Source of the DNA: Lysobacter sp.
GTDB lineage: Bacteria > Pseudomonadota > Gammaproteobacteria > Xanthomonadales > Xanthomonadaceae
Length of the DNA: 64,000 nucleotides
Direction of reading: 5' to 3'
Assembly: GCA_011526085.1 (NCBI GenBank)
Contig: WYBC01000038.1
Coordinates: forward strand, 124,001 to 188,000
Part shown: positions 32,762-42,216 of the stretch, one piece after another
Layout of the letters: every line of letters begins with the position of its first letter
Position numbering within the stretch: position 1 is the stretch's first letter
Position numbers and translations under genes: made by a program
The notes under the pieces: generated by a model
Seen by the model: only the letters and a program-made list of their open reading frames with translations
Database searches by the model: none
What the model was told of the DNA's origin: nothing

Positions 32762-34693
32762 ATGTCTGGCGAAACCCTACTGCCCGTGCTGATGATCGCA
32801 GGTGCCGTGATCCTGATGCTGCTCGGCATCGTCGGCCTGTTCAAGGCCTTCTACATCAAGGTGCCGCAGGGCACGGCGCTGATCGTCAACGATCTGTCGT
32901 CCACGCCGAAGGTGCACTTCACCGGTGCCCTGGTCTACCCGGTGATCTACAAGAAGGAGTTCATGCGGATCTCGCTGATCACCCTCGAAGTGGACCGCCG
33001 CGGCAAGGACGGCCTGATCTGCCACGACAACATGCGCGCCGACATCACCGTCGCGTTCTACCTGCGCGTGAACGAGACCGCGCAGGACGTGCTGAAGGTC
33101 GCGAAGGCAATCGGCGTCGACCGCGCGTCCGACAAGATCGCGGTGAACGAACTGTTCAACGCCAAGTTCTCCGAAGCGCTGAAGACGGTTGGCAAGCAGA
33201 TCGACTTCGTGAAGCTGTTCGAGAACCGCCAGGAGTTCCGCGACCGCATCATCCAGGTGATCGGCAACGACCTCAACGGCTATGTGCTCGAAGACGTGGC
33301 GATCGACTACCTCGAGCAGACGCCGAAGAACTCGCTCGACCCGAGCAACATCCTCGACGCCGAAGGCATCCGCAAGATCACCGAGCTGACCGCGGCGCAG
33401 AACGTCATCACCAACGAACTGGCGCGCAACGAAGAGCTGGCGATCACCAAGAAGAACGTCGAGACCCGCGAAGCGATGCTCGCGCTGGAACGCCAGCAGG
33501 CCGACGCCGAGGCGCGGCAGAAGCGCGAGATCGCGACCATCCGCGCGCGCGAGGAAGCGGAGACGATGAAGGTGCAGGAAGAAGAGCGCCTGAAGGCCGA
33601 GCAGGCGCGCATCGCGACCCAGGAATCGCTGGACATCCGCGAGCAGAACCGCATGCGCGAAGTCGAGGTCGCCGAGCAGAACCGCCAGCGCGCGGTGGTG
33701 ATCGAGGTCGAGAAGGTGCATCGCGCCAAGGACCTGGAGATCGTCTCGCGCGAACGCGAAGTCGAACTGCAGAAGATCGACAAGGAAAAGGCGCTGGAAA
33801 TCCAGCGCAAGGACATCGCCAACGTGATCCGCGAGCGGGTGTCGGTCGAGAAGACCGTGGCCCAGGAAGAAGAGCGGATCAAGGAAGTGCGCCAGGTCTC
33901 CGAAGCGGATCGCCAGAAGCAGGTGACCGTGCTCGCCGCCCAGGCCAAGGCCGAAGAGGCGCTGGTGCGTCACGTCAAGCAGGCCGAGGCCGACGAGGCC
34001 GCGTCCAAGCACAAGGCGGTGGAGCTGACCGTGATCGCGCAGGCCGAACTGGAAGCCGCGGCCAAGCACGCCGAGGCCAAGAAGCGCATGGCCGAAGGCA
34101 TCGAGGCCGAGCGCGCCGCGCCGGGCCTGGCCGATGCGCGGGTGCGCGAAGTCGCCGCCGCGGCGCTGGAGAAGGAAGGCCTGGCCAAGGCCCGCGTGGT
34201 CGCCGAGACGCTGTCCGCGGAAGCCCGCGGTGCGCAGGACAAGGGCGTGGTCGAGGCCAAGGTCATCAAGGACGTGGGCTTCTCGCAGGCCGAAGTGCTG
34301 CGCCAGAAGTACCGCTCGGAAGCCGAGGGCCTGACCGACAAGTTCGCCGCGCTGGGCGCGATGAGCGACCAGGCGCGCGCGCACGAAGAATTCCGCATGC
34401 AGCTGGAGAAGACCTTCGAGCAGGCGATGGCCTCGATCGACGCCAACAAGGAGATCGCGCGCGAGCAGGCCGAAGTGCTGTCGACCGCGCTGGCCAAGGC
34501 CAACATCGACATCGTCGGCGGCGAAGGCGCGTTCTTCGATTCCTTCGCCAAGGCGCTGTCGGTGGGCAAGGCGGTGGAAGGCGTCGCCGGCAAGAGCCCG
34601 ATCGTGCAGGAAGTGCTGCAGAAGCTGCTGTCGATGCAGGTCGGCGGGAAAGAGGGCAAGGCCGCGAAAACGGCCGAGGCCGAAGACGCCTGA
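32762..34693 (+). CDS. Flotillin-family (SPFH/band 7) protein, YqiK-like
   Basis: A 643-residue protein. One N-terminal membrane helix (about 6-27), then an SPFH domain (YIKVPQGTALIVNDLSSTPKV, DNMRADITVAFYLRVNE, GYVLEDVAIDYLEQTP), then ~330 residues of Glu/Ala/Lys/Arg-rich coiled coil (about 190-530) typical of flotillins, and a closing helical oligomerisation region. Flotillins scaffold membrane microdomains and affect fluidity. Partner of the YqiJ-like protein encoded two genes upstream. Start at 32762 follows TGGAGAA. Confidence 0.9.
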   Translation: MSGETLLPVLMIAGAVILMLLGIVGLFKAFYIKVPQGTALIVNDLSSTPKVHFTGALVYPVIYKKEFMRISLITLEVDRRGKDGLICHDNMRADITVAFYLRVNETAQDVLKVAKAIGVDRASDKIAVNELFNAKFSEALKTVGKQIDFVKLFENRQEFRDRIIQVIGNDLNGYVLEDVAIDYLEQTPKNSLDPSNILDAEGIRKITELTAAQNVITNELARNEELAITKKNVETREAMLALERQQADAEARQKREIATIRAREEAETMKVQEEERLKAEQARIATQESLDIREQNRMREVEVAEQNRQRAVVIEVEKVHRAKDLEIVSREREVELQKIDKEKALEIQRKDIANVIRERVSVEKTVAQEEERIKEVRQVSEADRQKQVTVLAAQAKAEEALVRHVKQAEADEAASKHKAVELTVIAQAELEAAAKHAEAKKRMAEGIEAERAAPGLADARVREVAAAALEKEGLAKARVVAETLSAEARGAQDKGVVEAKVIKDVGFSQAEVLRQKYRSEAEGLTDKFAALGAMSDQARAHEEFRMQLEKTFEQAMASIDANKEIAREQAEVLSTALAKANIDIVGGEGAFFDSFAKALSVGKAVEGVAGKSPIVQEVLQKLLSMQVGGKEGKAAKTAEAEDA

Positions 34694-34752
34694 CGTCGGC
34701 CCGGACACGCGAACGGACAGCCTCCCTCATTCCGGACACCCGTGCAGCGGGT

Positions 34753-34799
34753 GGAGGGACCTGCGGTCGTGACGCCACGGATCGCAGGCAGGTCCCTCC
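34753..34799. repeat. Inverted repeat in the flotillin-ATPase spacer
   Basis: GGAGGGACCTGC (34753-34764) and GCAGGTCCCTCC (34788-34799) form an exact 12-bp inverted repeat with a 23-base loop. It lies in a 241-base spacer that also has TCATTCCGGAC and TTCGGGATGAC as a weaker outer pair. It may be an intergenic palindromic repeat or an attenuator within the module. Confidence 0.65.
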
Positions 34800-34934
34800 C
34801 CGGGCTTCGCCCGCGTTCGGGATGACGGTGCTTCCGGATGCGGGATGTCGAACGGGCGCGTCACACGGTTGCGAACCCGCATCGGCCGAGAACCGATGCG
34901 GGCGTTCGAAACAGACTCACCGAGGTAGGACACG

Positions 34935-37900
34935 ATGTCGGACAACACCACGCCTTCGACGCCGCCGGTCGGCGATGCCGTCGACAGGGCCGTCGCCGAA
35001 GGCGGCGCCTACGAGGTGCTGCGCAAGCGCCTGACCGAACAGGGTCGGCTGCTGCGCGAGCGCGCGGACGCGCTCAACGCGCAGCGCCTGCAGGAATTCG
35101 GCAGCAGCCGGATGGAGGTCGTGGGTCGTCTGCGGATCCGCACCGAACACAACTGCGTGGCCCGCGACATCGTCCAGGTCGGCGACTGTCTGCTGTTCGG
35201 CTACAACGTGTTCATCGGATTGAAGAAGGAAATCCGGATCGAGGACGTGTTCCTGCTCTACCGGCTGGTCGAAGGGCCGGAAGGCTACGACGTGACGCCG
35301 GTCGAGATCGCGAACAGCTTCCTCGGCGATGCGACCTTCGCGAAGGAATTCGCCGAACTCTTCGCCTACTACAAGAACACCCGGCTGCTGCAGCTGGTGG
35401 TGCGCGACGGCAAGCTGCTGGCGGCGTTCCAGATCGGCGAGCGGATCGAGGACATCCGCGTGTTCCGCTGGCAGCTCGAGGGCGGCAGCGGGCGGCAGAC
35501 CGTGCGCTACATCGACAACCGCGGCGAGCGCGACATCGCCCTGCCGGCGCCGTACGACTTCGAGTGGACGCGCGCGACCCGCGAGATGGCCGTCAACGGC
35601 CGCCATCCGCATCTGAACATCCTCGACACCGTGTTCGTGGAGACGGTCAACGGCGACCTCACGGTCAAGATCGAGAACAACACCGAGGACGGCCTCGGCC
35701 TCTACCGCGAACCGGTCGAGGACCAGACCCAGTCGCTGGACGACGCCCAGGTCGATTTCGCGCGCGTCGGCAGCCTGATTCTTTTGAAAATCCTGCCGTA
35801 TCGCGAACAGCAGTGGCGGTATCTGGTCTACAACACGCTGTCGCGCAAGGTCCATCGCATCGACGCCATCGGCCAGGCCTGCGTGCAGTTGCCGGAAGAC
35901 CACGGCATCGTCTTCCCCGGCGGCTACATGCTGCAGAACGGCGAGACCCGCACCTTCGACCAGGCGGTGCAGGGCATGCGCTTCAAGCGCACGATCCGTT
36001 CGCCCAACGGCGAGGACGTGCTGTACCTGTTCTACGAGCCGCAGAACGGCCGCATCGCGCTGTTCGTCTACAACATGATCCAGCGCGGCATGCAGCCGCC
36101 GGTGCTCGGCCACGGCTATGCGCGGCTGGAAGACGGGCGCATGGTCATCTTCAGCGCCGAGAGCAGCGAGCCGACCCGGATCCATCCGATGCAGGTCTGG
36201 CAGACGCCGTTCGCGTTCGAGGACTACGCGCAGCGGCAGCCGGCCGGCAACACCTTCATGGGACGGATCGGCAACGCCGACCTGGTCCGCGGCATTTCCG
36301 AGCTGTTGAGCCTGGCGCGCGAGATCGACGGCGGCGACGCCTCGGCGCAGCGCTATCAATTGCTCACCCAGACCACGCGCCGTCTGTTCGATCAGTACCA
36401 CTGGATCGAGGACCGCCACTGCGAAGGGCTGGCGCCGTTGCTGCGCGAGATCATCGCCAGCAGCGAGGCGGTGCTGGACGAATACGAGAAGGTCGAGAGC
36501 ATCCGCCGCCAGTCCGAGACCGCCATGCGCGACGCCGAAGCGCGGCAGAAGGCGCTGCTCGGCAGTCTCGACCCCGATCGCTGGGAACGCGTGCAGGACT
36601 GCGTCGACGCGCTCAACGCGATCGTCGCCCAGCGCGGCCGGCTGCTGACGATCCGCGAGTTCCGCTATGTCGACACCGCGGCGATCGACGCCATGGAAGC
36701 GACCCTGCTGGAGGCCCAGGCGCGCACCGGCGCCGCGACCGGCGATTATCTGGCCGGCGACAAGGCGCTGCAGCCCTACGCCGACCGCGTGCAGGCGCTG
36801 GATGCCGAAGCGCAGAAGGCGACCAGCGTCGCCGCGCTGCGCGAACCGCAGCAGCAGATGCAGACGCTGTCGACCGACCTGGACATGCTGTCGGAATTGA
36901 TGGCGACGCTGAAGGTGGACGACGCCACCCGGCGCACCCGCATCGTCGAAACCCTGTCCGGCATCTACGCCCGGCTCAACCAGGCGAAGGCGCGCGCGGA
37001 GCAGCGGCGCAAGACCCTCGGCAGCGGCGAAGCGGTGGCCCAGTTCGGCGCGCAGTTCACGCTGTTCGGCCAGAGCATCGCCAGCGCGCTGTCGGCGGCG
37101 CGCGATCCCGAGCGCTGCGACCAGGAACTGTCGCGGCTGATGGTCCAGCTGGAAGAACTCGAAAGCCAGTTCGGCGAGCACGAACAGTTCCTCGGCGACA
37201 TCGTCGCCAAGCGCGATGAACTGCTGGAAACCTTCGAGGCGCACAAGCAGACGCTGCTGGACGAGCGCCAGCGCAAGAGCCAGTCGCTGGCCGACGCCGC
37301 AGCGCGGATCCTCGAAGGCCTCGGCCGACGCACCGCGCGCATCGCGGGCATGGACGAACTCAATGCGTTCTTCGCCGGCGACGCGCTGATCCTGAAGCTG
37401 CGCGATCTCGCCGAGCGGCTGCGCGGGCTGAAGGACAGCGTCAAGGCCGACGACATCGAGGCCCGGCTCAAGGGCGTGCGCGACCAGGCCGTGCGCGCGC
37501 TGCGCGACCGCAGCGAGCTGTTCGAGGACGGCGGCAACGTCATCAAGCTCGGCCCGCGCCACCGCTTCAGCGTCAACACCCAGGAACTCGATCTCACCGT
37601 GCTGCCGCGCGGCGATGGTCTCGCCCTGCACCTCACCGGCACCGAATTCTTCGCGCCGGTGCGCGACGTCGAGCTGGATGCGTTGCGGGACTTCTGGTCG
37701 CTGTCGCTGGAGTCGGAATCGCCGGCGCTGTATCGCGGCGAATATCTGCTGGGCGAACTGCTGGCCGCGGCCGAGGCCGGCCGCGACGGCCTCACTCTGG
37801 ATCTGTTGCGCCAGCAGCTGGCGCAGCCGGAGGTGTTGACGAAGACCGTGCGCGATTTCGCCGCGCCGCGCTATCGCGAAGGCTACGAGAAGGGCATCCA

Positions 37901-40337
37901 CGACCACGATGCCGCGCGCCTGCTGGCGGCGCTGCTGCCGCTGCGCGACGGCGCCGGGCTGCTCGCGCACGCCCCGGCGGCGCGCGCCTGGGCGAGCCTG
38001 TTCTGGGCGCAGATGCGCGAACGTCCGGAGGCCGCGCAGTGGACCGATCGCGCGCGCAACGCGCAGGGCATCGATCGCGTGTTCGCGCATCGCGGCGGTC
38101 TCGATCGCCTGCGTGAGGACATCGCCGCGGCGATGCGCGCCGAAGCCGATGCAAAGTCGTTGCCGGTGGACGCGGCGCTGGACGCGCGCGCCGCCGACTA
38201 CCTGATCGCCGTGCTCGGCGCGCCGCGCGCGTCCTTCGTCTTCAGCAAGTACGCGCGGCAGTTGCTGGACGCGCTGCGCCAGCGGCTCGTCGCCGAGCGG
38301 CTGTGGGACGAACTGCAGGCCTCCCTGCTCGCGCTGAAGGACGATCCGGCCGCGCGCTGGCGTCTCGCCATGCACTGGTTCGAGGCGATGATCGTCGACC
38401 CGGCGCACGCCCCGATCGCGGACTATCTGCCCGAAGCCGTCGCCCTGCTGCTGCTCGGCGACGAGGCGCTGTCGAAGGTCGTCGAGGCCGATCTGCGCGC
38501 GACGGTCGACGGGCTGCTCGGCGAGCACCCGCGGATCGCGCGGGACAATGGCGCGAATGGTGCGACCACAGGCGGCACGATGACGGTCGGTGTCGACGAT
38601 TTCGGCGAACGCCTGCATCGCCATCGCGAGGAATTCCTGCCGAAGTTCCGCCGCTGCCAGAGCCTGCGCCAGGCGCTGATCGCGCGCGAGCGCGACGCGC
38701 TGCGGCTGTCGGAATTCAAGCCGCGGCCGCTGACCTCGTTCGTGCGCAACAAGCTGATCAACGACGTCTATCTGGCGGTGATCGGCGACAACCTCGCCAA
38801 GCAGATGGGCACCGTGGGCGAGGGCAAGCGCAGCGATCTGATGGGCATGCTGATGCTGATCTCGCCGCCGGGCTACGGCAAGACCACGCTGATGGAATAC
38901 GTGGCGCACCGGCTGGGCCTGATCTTCATGAAGATCAACGGCCCGGCGCTGGGGCACGAGGTGCGATCGCTGGATCCGGCGCAGGCGCCCGACGCGACCG
39001 CGCGGCAGGAGCTGGAGAAGCTCAACCTCGCGCTGGAGATGGGCAGCAACGTGATGCTGTACGTCGACGACATCCAGCACACGCATCCGGAGTTCCTGCA
39101 GAAATTCATCTCGCTCTGCGACGGCACCCGCCGCATCGAGGGCGTATGGCAGGGCCGGACCCGCACCTACGACATGCGCGGCAAGAAGTTCTGCGTGGCG
39201 ATGGCCGGCAATCCGTACACCGAGTCCGGCGAAGTGTTCAAGATTCCGGACATGCTCGCCAACCGCGCCGACATCTACAACCTCGGCGACGTGCTGGGCG
39301 GGATGGAGGATGCGTTCAAGCTCAGCTATCTGGAAAACAGCCTGACCTCCAACCCGGTGCTGGCGCCGATGGCCACCCGCGATCTGGGCGATCTCTACAA
39401 GCTCGTCGACAAGATCGAGGGCAAGCCCTTCTCCGCCAACAGCCTGTCCCACGGCTACAGCGGCGCCGAGATCAATGAGATTTCGGCCACGCTGGAACGG
39501 ATGATGCAGGTGCGCGACGTGGTCTATCGCGTCAACCAGCAGTACATCGCCAGCGCCGCGCAGGCGGACACCTATCGCACCGAGCCTGCGTTCCGCCTGC
39601 AGGGCAGCTACCGCAACATGAACAAGCTGGCGGAGAAGATCTCGCCGGTGATGAACGCCGCGGAGCTGCAGCAGCTGATCGCCGATCACTACCAGGGCGA
39701 ATCGCAGCTGCTGACCACCGGCGCCGAAGAGAATCTGCTGAAGCTGGCCGAGCTGCGCGGCACGATGGACGATGCGCAGAGCGCGCGCTGGGCGCAGATC
39801 AAGCGCGACTTCCTGCGCAACAAGGCGATGGGCGCGGGCGAGACCGATGTCGGCCAGCGCGTGGTCGGGCAGCTCAACGATCTGGTCGAAAGCGTGCGCG
39901 GTCTGGAGAAACTGTCCGAGCGCGCGAAGCCGGCGGTCGAGATACCCGCCATCGGGAAGCCTGCCGTCGACAAGCCCGATGCGCCGTGGCCGCAGTTGCT
40001 CGCCGCGCTGGAGCGTCTGTCGGAGCGGCTGGCGCAGCCGCGCACGCCATCGAATGAAGTCGTCGCTGACGCGGACCCTGCGGCATCGGCATCCAATGCG
40101 CTGCCGCCGGCGTGGTTCGAGCGTCACGCCGAGCAGCAACTGCAACTGCAGCAGGTGCTGACGCTGCTGGCCGAGCGCATCGCGACGCTGCAGGGCGCGC
40201 CGGTCGCGGCGCCGGCGAAGCGCGCACGCGCCGCGCCGGTCGAAGGCCAGGCGCTGGCCGACGCGCTGCGCGAGGAGCAACTGAAACAGGCGCTGGCGGA
40301 GTTCTCCGACCGCCTGCTCGGCAAGACGCCCCGATGA
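34935..40337 (+). CDS. Giant AAA+ ATPase ("DNA repair ATPase"/DUF3686 type)
   Basis: An 1800-residue protein. The N-terminal third is a beta-rich region (GRLRIRTEHNCVARDIVQVG, LFGYNVFIGLKKEI, RYLVYNTLSRKVHRID) of the type annotated as 'ATPase involved in DNA repair' (DUF3686). The middle is long coiled coil (about 480-860). The AAA+ domain follows: Walker A PPGYGKTT with Gly1313-Thr1318, Walker B MLYVDDI with Asp1378-Asp1379, and sensor 1-like VAMAGNP. Coiled coil returns at the C-terminus. Despite the annotation name, its place after PspA and flotillin genes suggests a membrane-remodelling motor (inference). Its stop overlaps the PLD gene by ATGA. Confidence 0.85.
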   Translation: MSDNTTPSTPPVGDAVDRAVAEGGAYEVLRKRLTEQGRLLRERADALNAQRLQEFGSSRMEVVGRLRIRTEHNCVARDIVQVGDCLLFGYNVFIGLKKEIRIEDVFLLYRLVEGPEGYDVTPVEIANSFLGDATFAKEFAELFAYYKNTRLLQLVVRDGKLLAAFQIGERIEDIRVFRWQLEGGSGRQTVRYIDNRGERDIALPAPYDFEWTRATREMAVNGRHPHLNILDTVFVETVNGDLTVKIENNTEDGLGLYREPVEDQTQSLDDAQVDFARVGSLILLKILPYREQQWRYLVYNTLSRKVHRIDAIGQACVQLPEDHGIVFPGGYMLQNGETRTFDQAVQGMRFKRTIRSPNGEDVLYLFYEPQNGRIALFVYNMIQRGMQPPVLGHGYARLEDGRMVIFSAESSEPTRIHPMQVWQTPFAFEDYAQRQPAGNTFMGRIGNADLVRGISELLSLAREIDGGDASAQRYQLLTQTTRRLFDQYHWIEDRHCEGLAPLLREIIASSEAVLDEYEKVESIRRQSETAMRDAEARQKALLGSLDPDRWERVQDCVDALNAIVAQRGRLLTIREFRYVDTAAIDAMEATLLEAQARTGAATGDYLAGDKALQPYADRVQALDAEAQKATSVAALREPQQQMQTLSTDLDMLSELMATLKVDDATRRTRIVETLSGIYARLNQAKARAEQRRKTLGSGEAVAQFGAQFTLFGQSIASALSAARDPERCDQELSRLMVQLEELESQFGEHEQFLGDIVAKRDELLETFEAHKQTLLDERQRKSQSLADAAARILEGLGRRTARIAGMDELNAFFAGDALILKLRDLAERLRGLKDSVKADDIEARLKGVRDQAVRALRDRSELFEDGGNVIKLGPRHRFSVNTQELDLTVLPRGDGLALHLTGTEFFAPVRDVELDALRDFWSLSLESESPALYRGEYLLGELLAAAEAGRDGLTLDLLRQQLAQPEVLTKTVRDFAAPRYREGYEKGIHDHDAARLLAALLPLRDGAGLLAHAPAARAWASLFWAQMRERPEAAQWTDRARNAQGIDRVFAHRGGLDRLREDIAAAMRAEADAKSLPVDAALDARAADYLIAVLGAPRASFVFSKYARQLLDALRQRLVAERLWDELQASLLALKDDPAARWRLAMHWFEAMIVDPAHAPIADYLPEAVALLLLGDEALSKVVEADLRATVDGLLGEHPRIARDNGANGATTGGTMTVGVDDFGERLHRHREEFLPKFRRCQSLRQALIARERDALRLSEFKPRPLTSFVRNKLINDVYLAVIGDNLAKQMGTVGEGKRSDLMGMLMLISPPGYGKTTLMEYVAHRLGLIFMKINGPALGHEVRSLDPAQAPDATARQELEKLNLALEMGSNVMLYVDDIQHTHPEFLQKFISLCDGTRRIEGVWQGRTRTYDMRGKKFCVAMAGNPYTESGEVFKIPDMLANRADIYNLGDVLGGMEDAFKLSYLENSLTSNPVLAPMATRDLGDLYKLVDKIEGKPFSANSLSHGYSGAEINEISATLERMMQVRDVVYRVNQQYIASAAQADTYRTEPAFRLQGSYRNMNKLAEKISPVMNAAELQQLIADHYQGESQLLTTGAEENLLKLAELRGTMDDAQSARWAQIKRDFLRNKAMGAGETDVGQRVVGQLNDLVESVRGLEKLSERAKPAVEIPAIGKPAVDKPDAPWPQLLAALERLSERLAQPRTPSNEVVADADPAASASNALPPAWFERHAEQQLQLQQVLTLLAERIATLQGAPVAAPAKRARAAPVEGQALADALREEQLKQALAEFSDRLLGKTPR

Positions 40338-41059
40338 GCGACAGGATCGATTTCTCCGAACTCGACCGCCTGCTCCGCGACAGCGCTGCCGACGCCGTGC
40401 TGGACGATGCCGAGAAGTTCGAGCTGCGCGAAATCGGCAGCGGCCTGAGCCGCGACCGCGTGCGCTATCTGCGCAATCGCGCCTTCGCGCTGGTCCGCGA
40501 ACGCTGGAGCGAGCCGCAGGCCGCGCCGTCCGGTGCATCGGCCGCTCCATCGCTCGATCTGCTGCGCTGGCTGGAGCAGGTGGTGCGCACGCTGGATGCC
40601 GGTGCCGACCCGCCGCCGGTGGAAGCGAACGCCTGGTTCGCCCCGGGCGATGACTGCCTGCGCCGTCTGCGCGAACTGTGCCTCGGTGCGAAGCGCACGA
40701 TCGACGTGTGCGTGTACACCATCTCCGACGACCGCCTCTGCGACGCGCTGCTCGACGCCCACCGCCGCGGCGTCGCGGTGCGCATCCTCAGCGACGACCA
40801 CAAGGTCCACGACGCCGGCAGCGACGTGCTGCGCCTGCGCGACCGCGGCCTGGACGTGCGCCTGGACGACACCGCCTTCCACATGCACCACAAGTTCGCC
40901 CTGTTCGACCGCCAGCGCCTGGCCAGCGGCAGCTTCAACTGGACCCGCAGCGCCAGCGAAGGCAACGAAGAGAACCTCGTGGTCACCGACGACATCCGCC
41001 TGGTCCGCGCCTTCGCCGGCCATTTCGAGGGGTTGTGGGAGAAATTCGCGGGCCGCTGA
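40334..41059 (+). CDS. Phospholipase D-like protein with N-terminal helical domain
   Basis: A 241-residue protein. Residues ~1-60 form a helical domain (FSELDRLLRDSAADAVLDDAEKFELREI). Residues ~95-238 form one PLD half: KRTIDVCVYTISDDRLCDALLDAH, then the HKD motif HHKFALFD with the downstream SGSFNWTRSAS. A single HKD means a dimer would form the active site, as in the Nuc nuclease and mitochondrial PLD. The substrate may be phospholipid or nucleic acid. The start overlaps the ATPase stop (ATGA), so it is the last gene of the module. Confidence 0.85.
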   Translation: MSDRIDFSELDRLLRDSAADAVLDDAEKFELREIGSGLSRDRVRYLRNRAFALVRERWSEPQAAPSGASAAPSLDLLRWLEQVVRTLDAGADPPPVEANAWFAPGDDCLRRLRELCLGAKRTIDVCVYTISDDRLCDALLDAHRRGVAVRILSDDHKVHDAGSDVLRLRDRGLDVRLDDTAFHMHHKFALFDRQRLASGSFNWTRSASEGNEENLVVTDDIRLVRAFAGHFEGLWEKFAGR

Positions 41060-41217
41060 GCCGGTTTCGGATCGAAACCGCATGCGAATCAAGGCCCTGA
41101 GGCATGCGGCGGTGCCAAATCGAGGGGCAGAGCTTATCCTTGGCGGCCTTGTTCCGCGGCCGGTCACGGCCGGGCCGGCGTCGCCGGCGATGGAACCGTT
41201 CCCTGCCGATGCCTGCC

Positions 41218-42114
41218 ATGACCGCACACGCCCTGCCCGACTACCCCTTCACCCCGAACCGCTTCGAAGTCCGGCCCGGCATCGCGATGTCGTATCTGGA
41301 CGAAGGTCCGCGCGACGGCGAGGTGATCGTGATGCTGCACGGCAATCCGTCGTGGAGTTACTACTGGCGGCATCTGGTGCTGGGGATGAGAGACAAGTAC
41401 CGCTGCATCGTGCCGGATCACGTCGGCATGGGGCTGTCGGACAAACCCGGCGACGATCGCTACACCTACACGCTGCAGTCGCGCGTCGACGATCTGACCA
41501 CGCTGCTGGACACGCTGGGCATCGATGGCCCGGTGACGCTGGCGGTGCACGACTGGGGCGGCATGATCGGCTTCGGCTGGGCGCTGCGGCACGAGGCGCA
41601 GGTGCGCCGGTTGCTGATCACCAACACCGCGGCGTTTCCGCTGCCGGCGACCAAGCCGCTGCCGTGGCAGCTGAAGCTGGGCCGCGACATGAAGCTCGGC
41701 GCGCTGCTGATCCGCGGTTTCAACGCGTTCGCCGCCGGCGCCGCCAGCGACGGCGTGATCCGGAAGCTGCCCGCCGACGTGCGCCGCGCGTACCTGTCGC
41801 CCTACGACTCGTGGGCGAACCGCATCTCGACCCTGCGCTTCGTGCAGGACATCCCGCTGGGCGAGGGCGATCCGGCGTGGACGCTGGTCGACGCCGCGGG
41901 CAAGCGCCTCCCGGCCTTCGCCGACCGCCCGGCGTTCATCGGCTGGGGCCTGCGCGATTTCGTGTTCGACCATCATTTCCTCGAAGGCTTCCAGCGCGCG
42001 CTGCCGCAGGCCGAAGCGCATGCGTTCGAGGATGCCGGCCATTACGTGCTGGAAGACAAGCACGAGGTGCTGGTGCCGGCGATGCGGCGCTTTTTGGATG
42101 CGCATCCGCTCTGA
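41218..42114 (+). CDS. oleB: OleB, haloalkane-dehalogenase-like beta-lactone decarboxylase
   Basis: A 298-residue alpha/beta hydrolase of the haloalkane dehalogenase fold: HGNPSWSYYWRHLV at ~41-54, nucleophile Asp112 in VHDWGGMIG and a C-terminal His in EDAGHYVLED. In olefin synthesis OleB decarboxylates the cis-beta-lactone made by OleC, giving the alkene. Assignment rests on the family match plus oleC and oleD downstream. The start could also be 41209 (three residues longer); neither has a good ribosome-binding site. An FAD monooxygenase gene lies between it and oleC. Confidence 0.88.
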   Translation: MTAHALPDYPFTPNRFEVRPGIAMSYLDEGPRDGEVIVMLHGNPSWSYYWRHLVLGMRDKYRCIVPDHVGMGLSDKPGDDRYTYTLQSRVDDLTTLLDTLGIDGPVTLAVHDWGGMIGFGWALRHEAQVRRLLITNTAAFPLPATKPLPWQLKLGRDMKLGALLIRGFNAFAAGAASDGVIRKLPADVRRAYLSPYDSWANRISTLRFVQDIPLGEGDPAWTLVDAAGKRLPAFADRPAFIGWGLRDFVFDHHFLEGFQRALPQAEAHAFEDAGHYVLEDKHEVLVPAMRRFLDAHPL

Positions 42115-42216
42115 GCGCCGGCTCCGCGCCGATCCATCGGCGCGATTGACCCGGATCAACGCCCGACGGTCGCACCGGGCCTACCCTGCCGCCTTCGCAC
42201 ACGCCGCGAGGGCACC

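Noticed and set aside
34935-40337. DNA-repair role for the giant ATPase
   Set aside because: The name comes from family annotation. Neighbouring PspA, flotillin and PLD genes point to membranes, and no DNA-repair gene is nearby, so the role is left open.
34917-40550. 1877-codon open frame on the minus strand
   Set aside because: It mirrors the AAA+ ATPase gene, whose Walker motifs and overlaps with neighbours support the plus strand. The antisense product has no recognisable domain.
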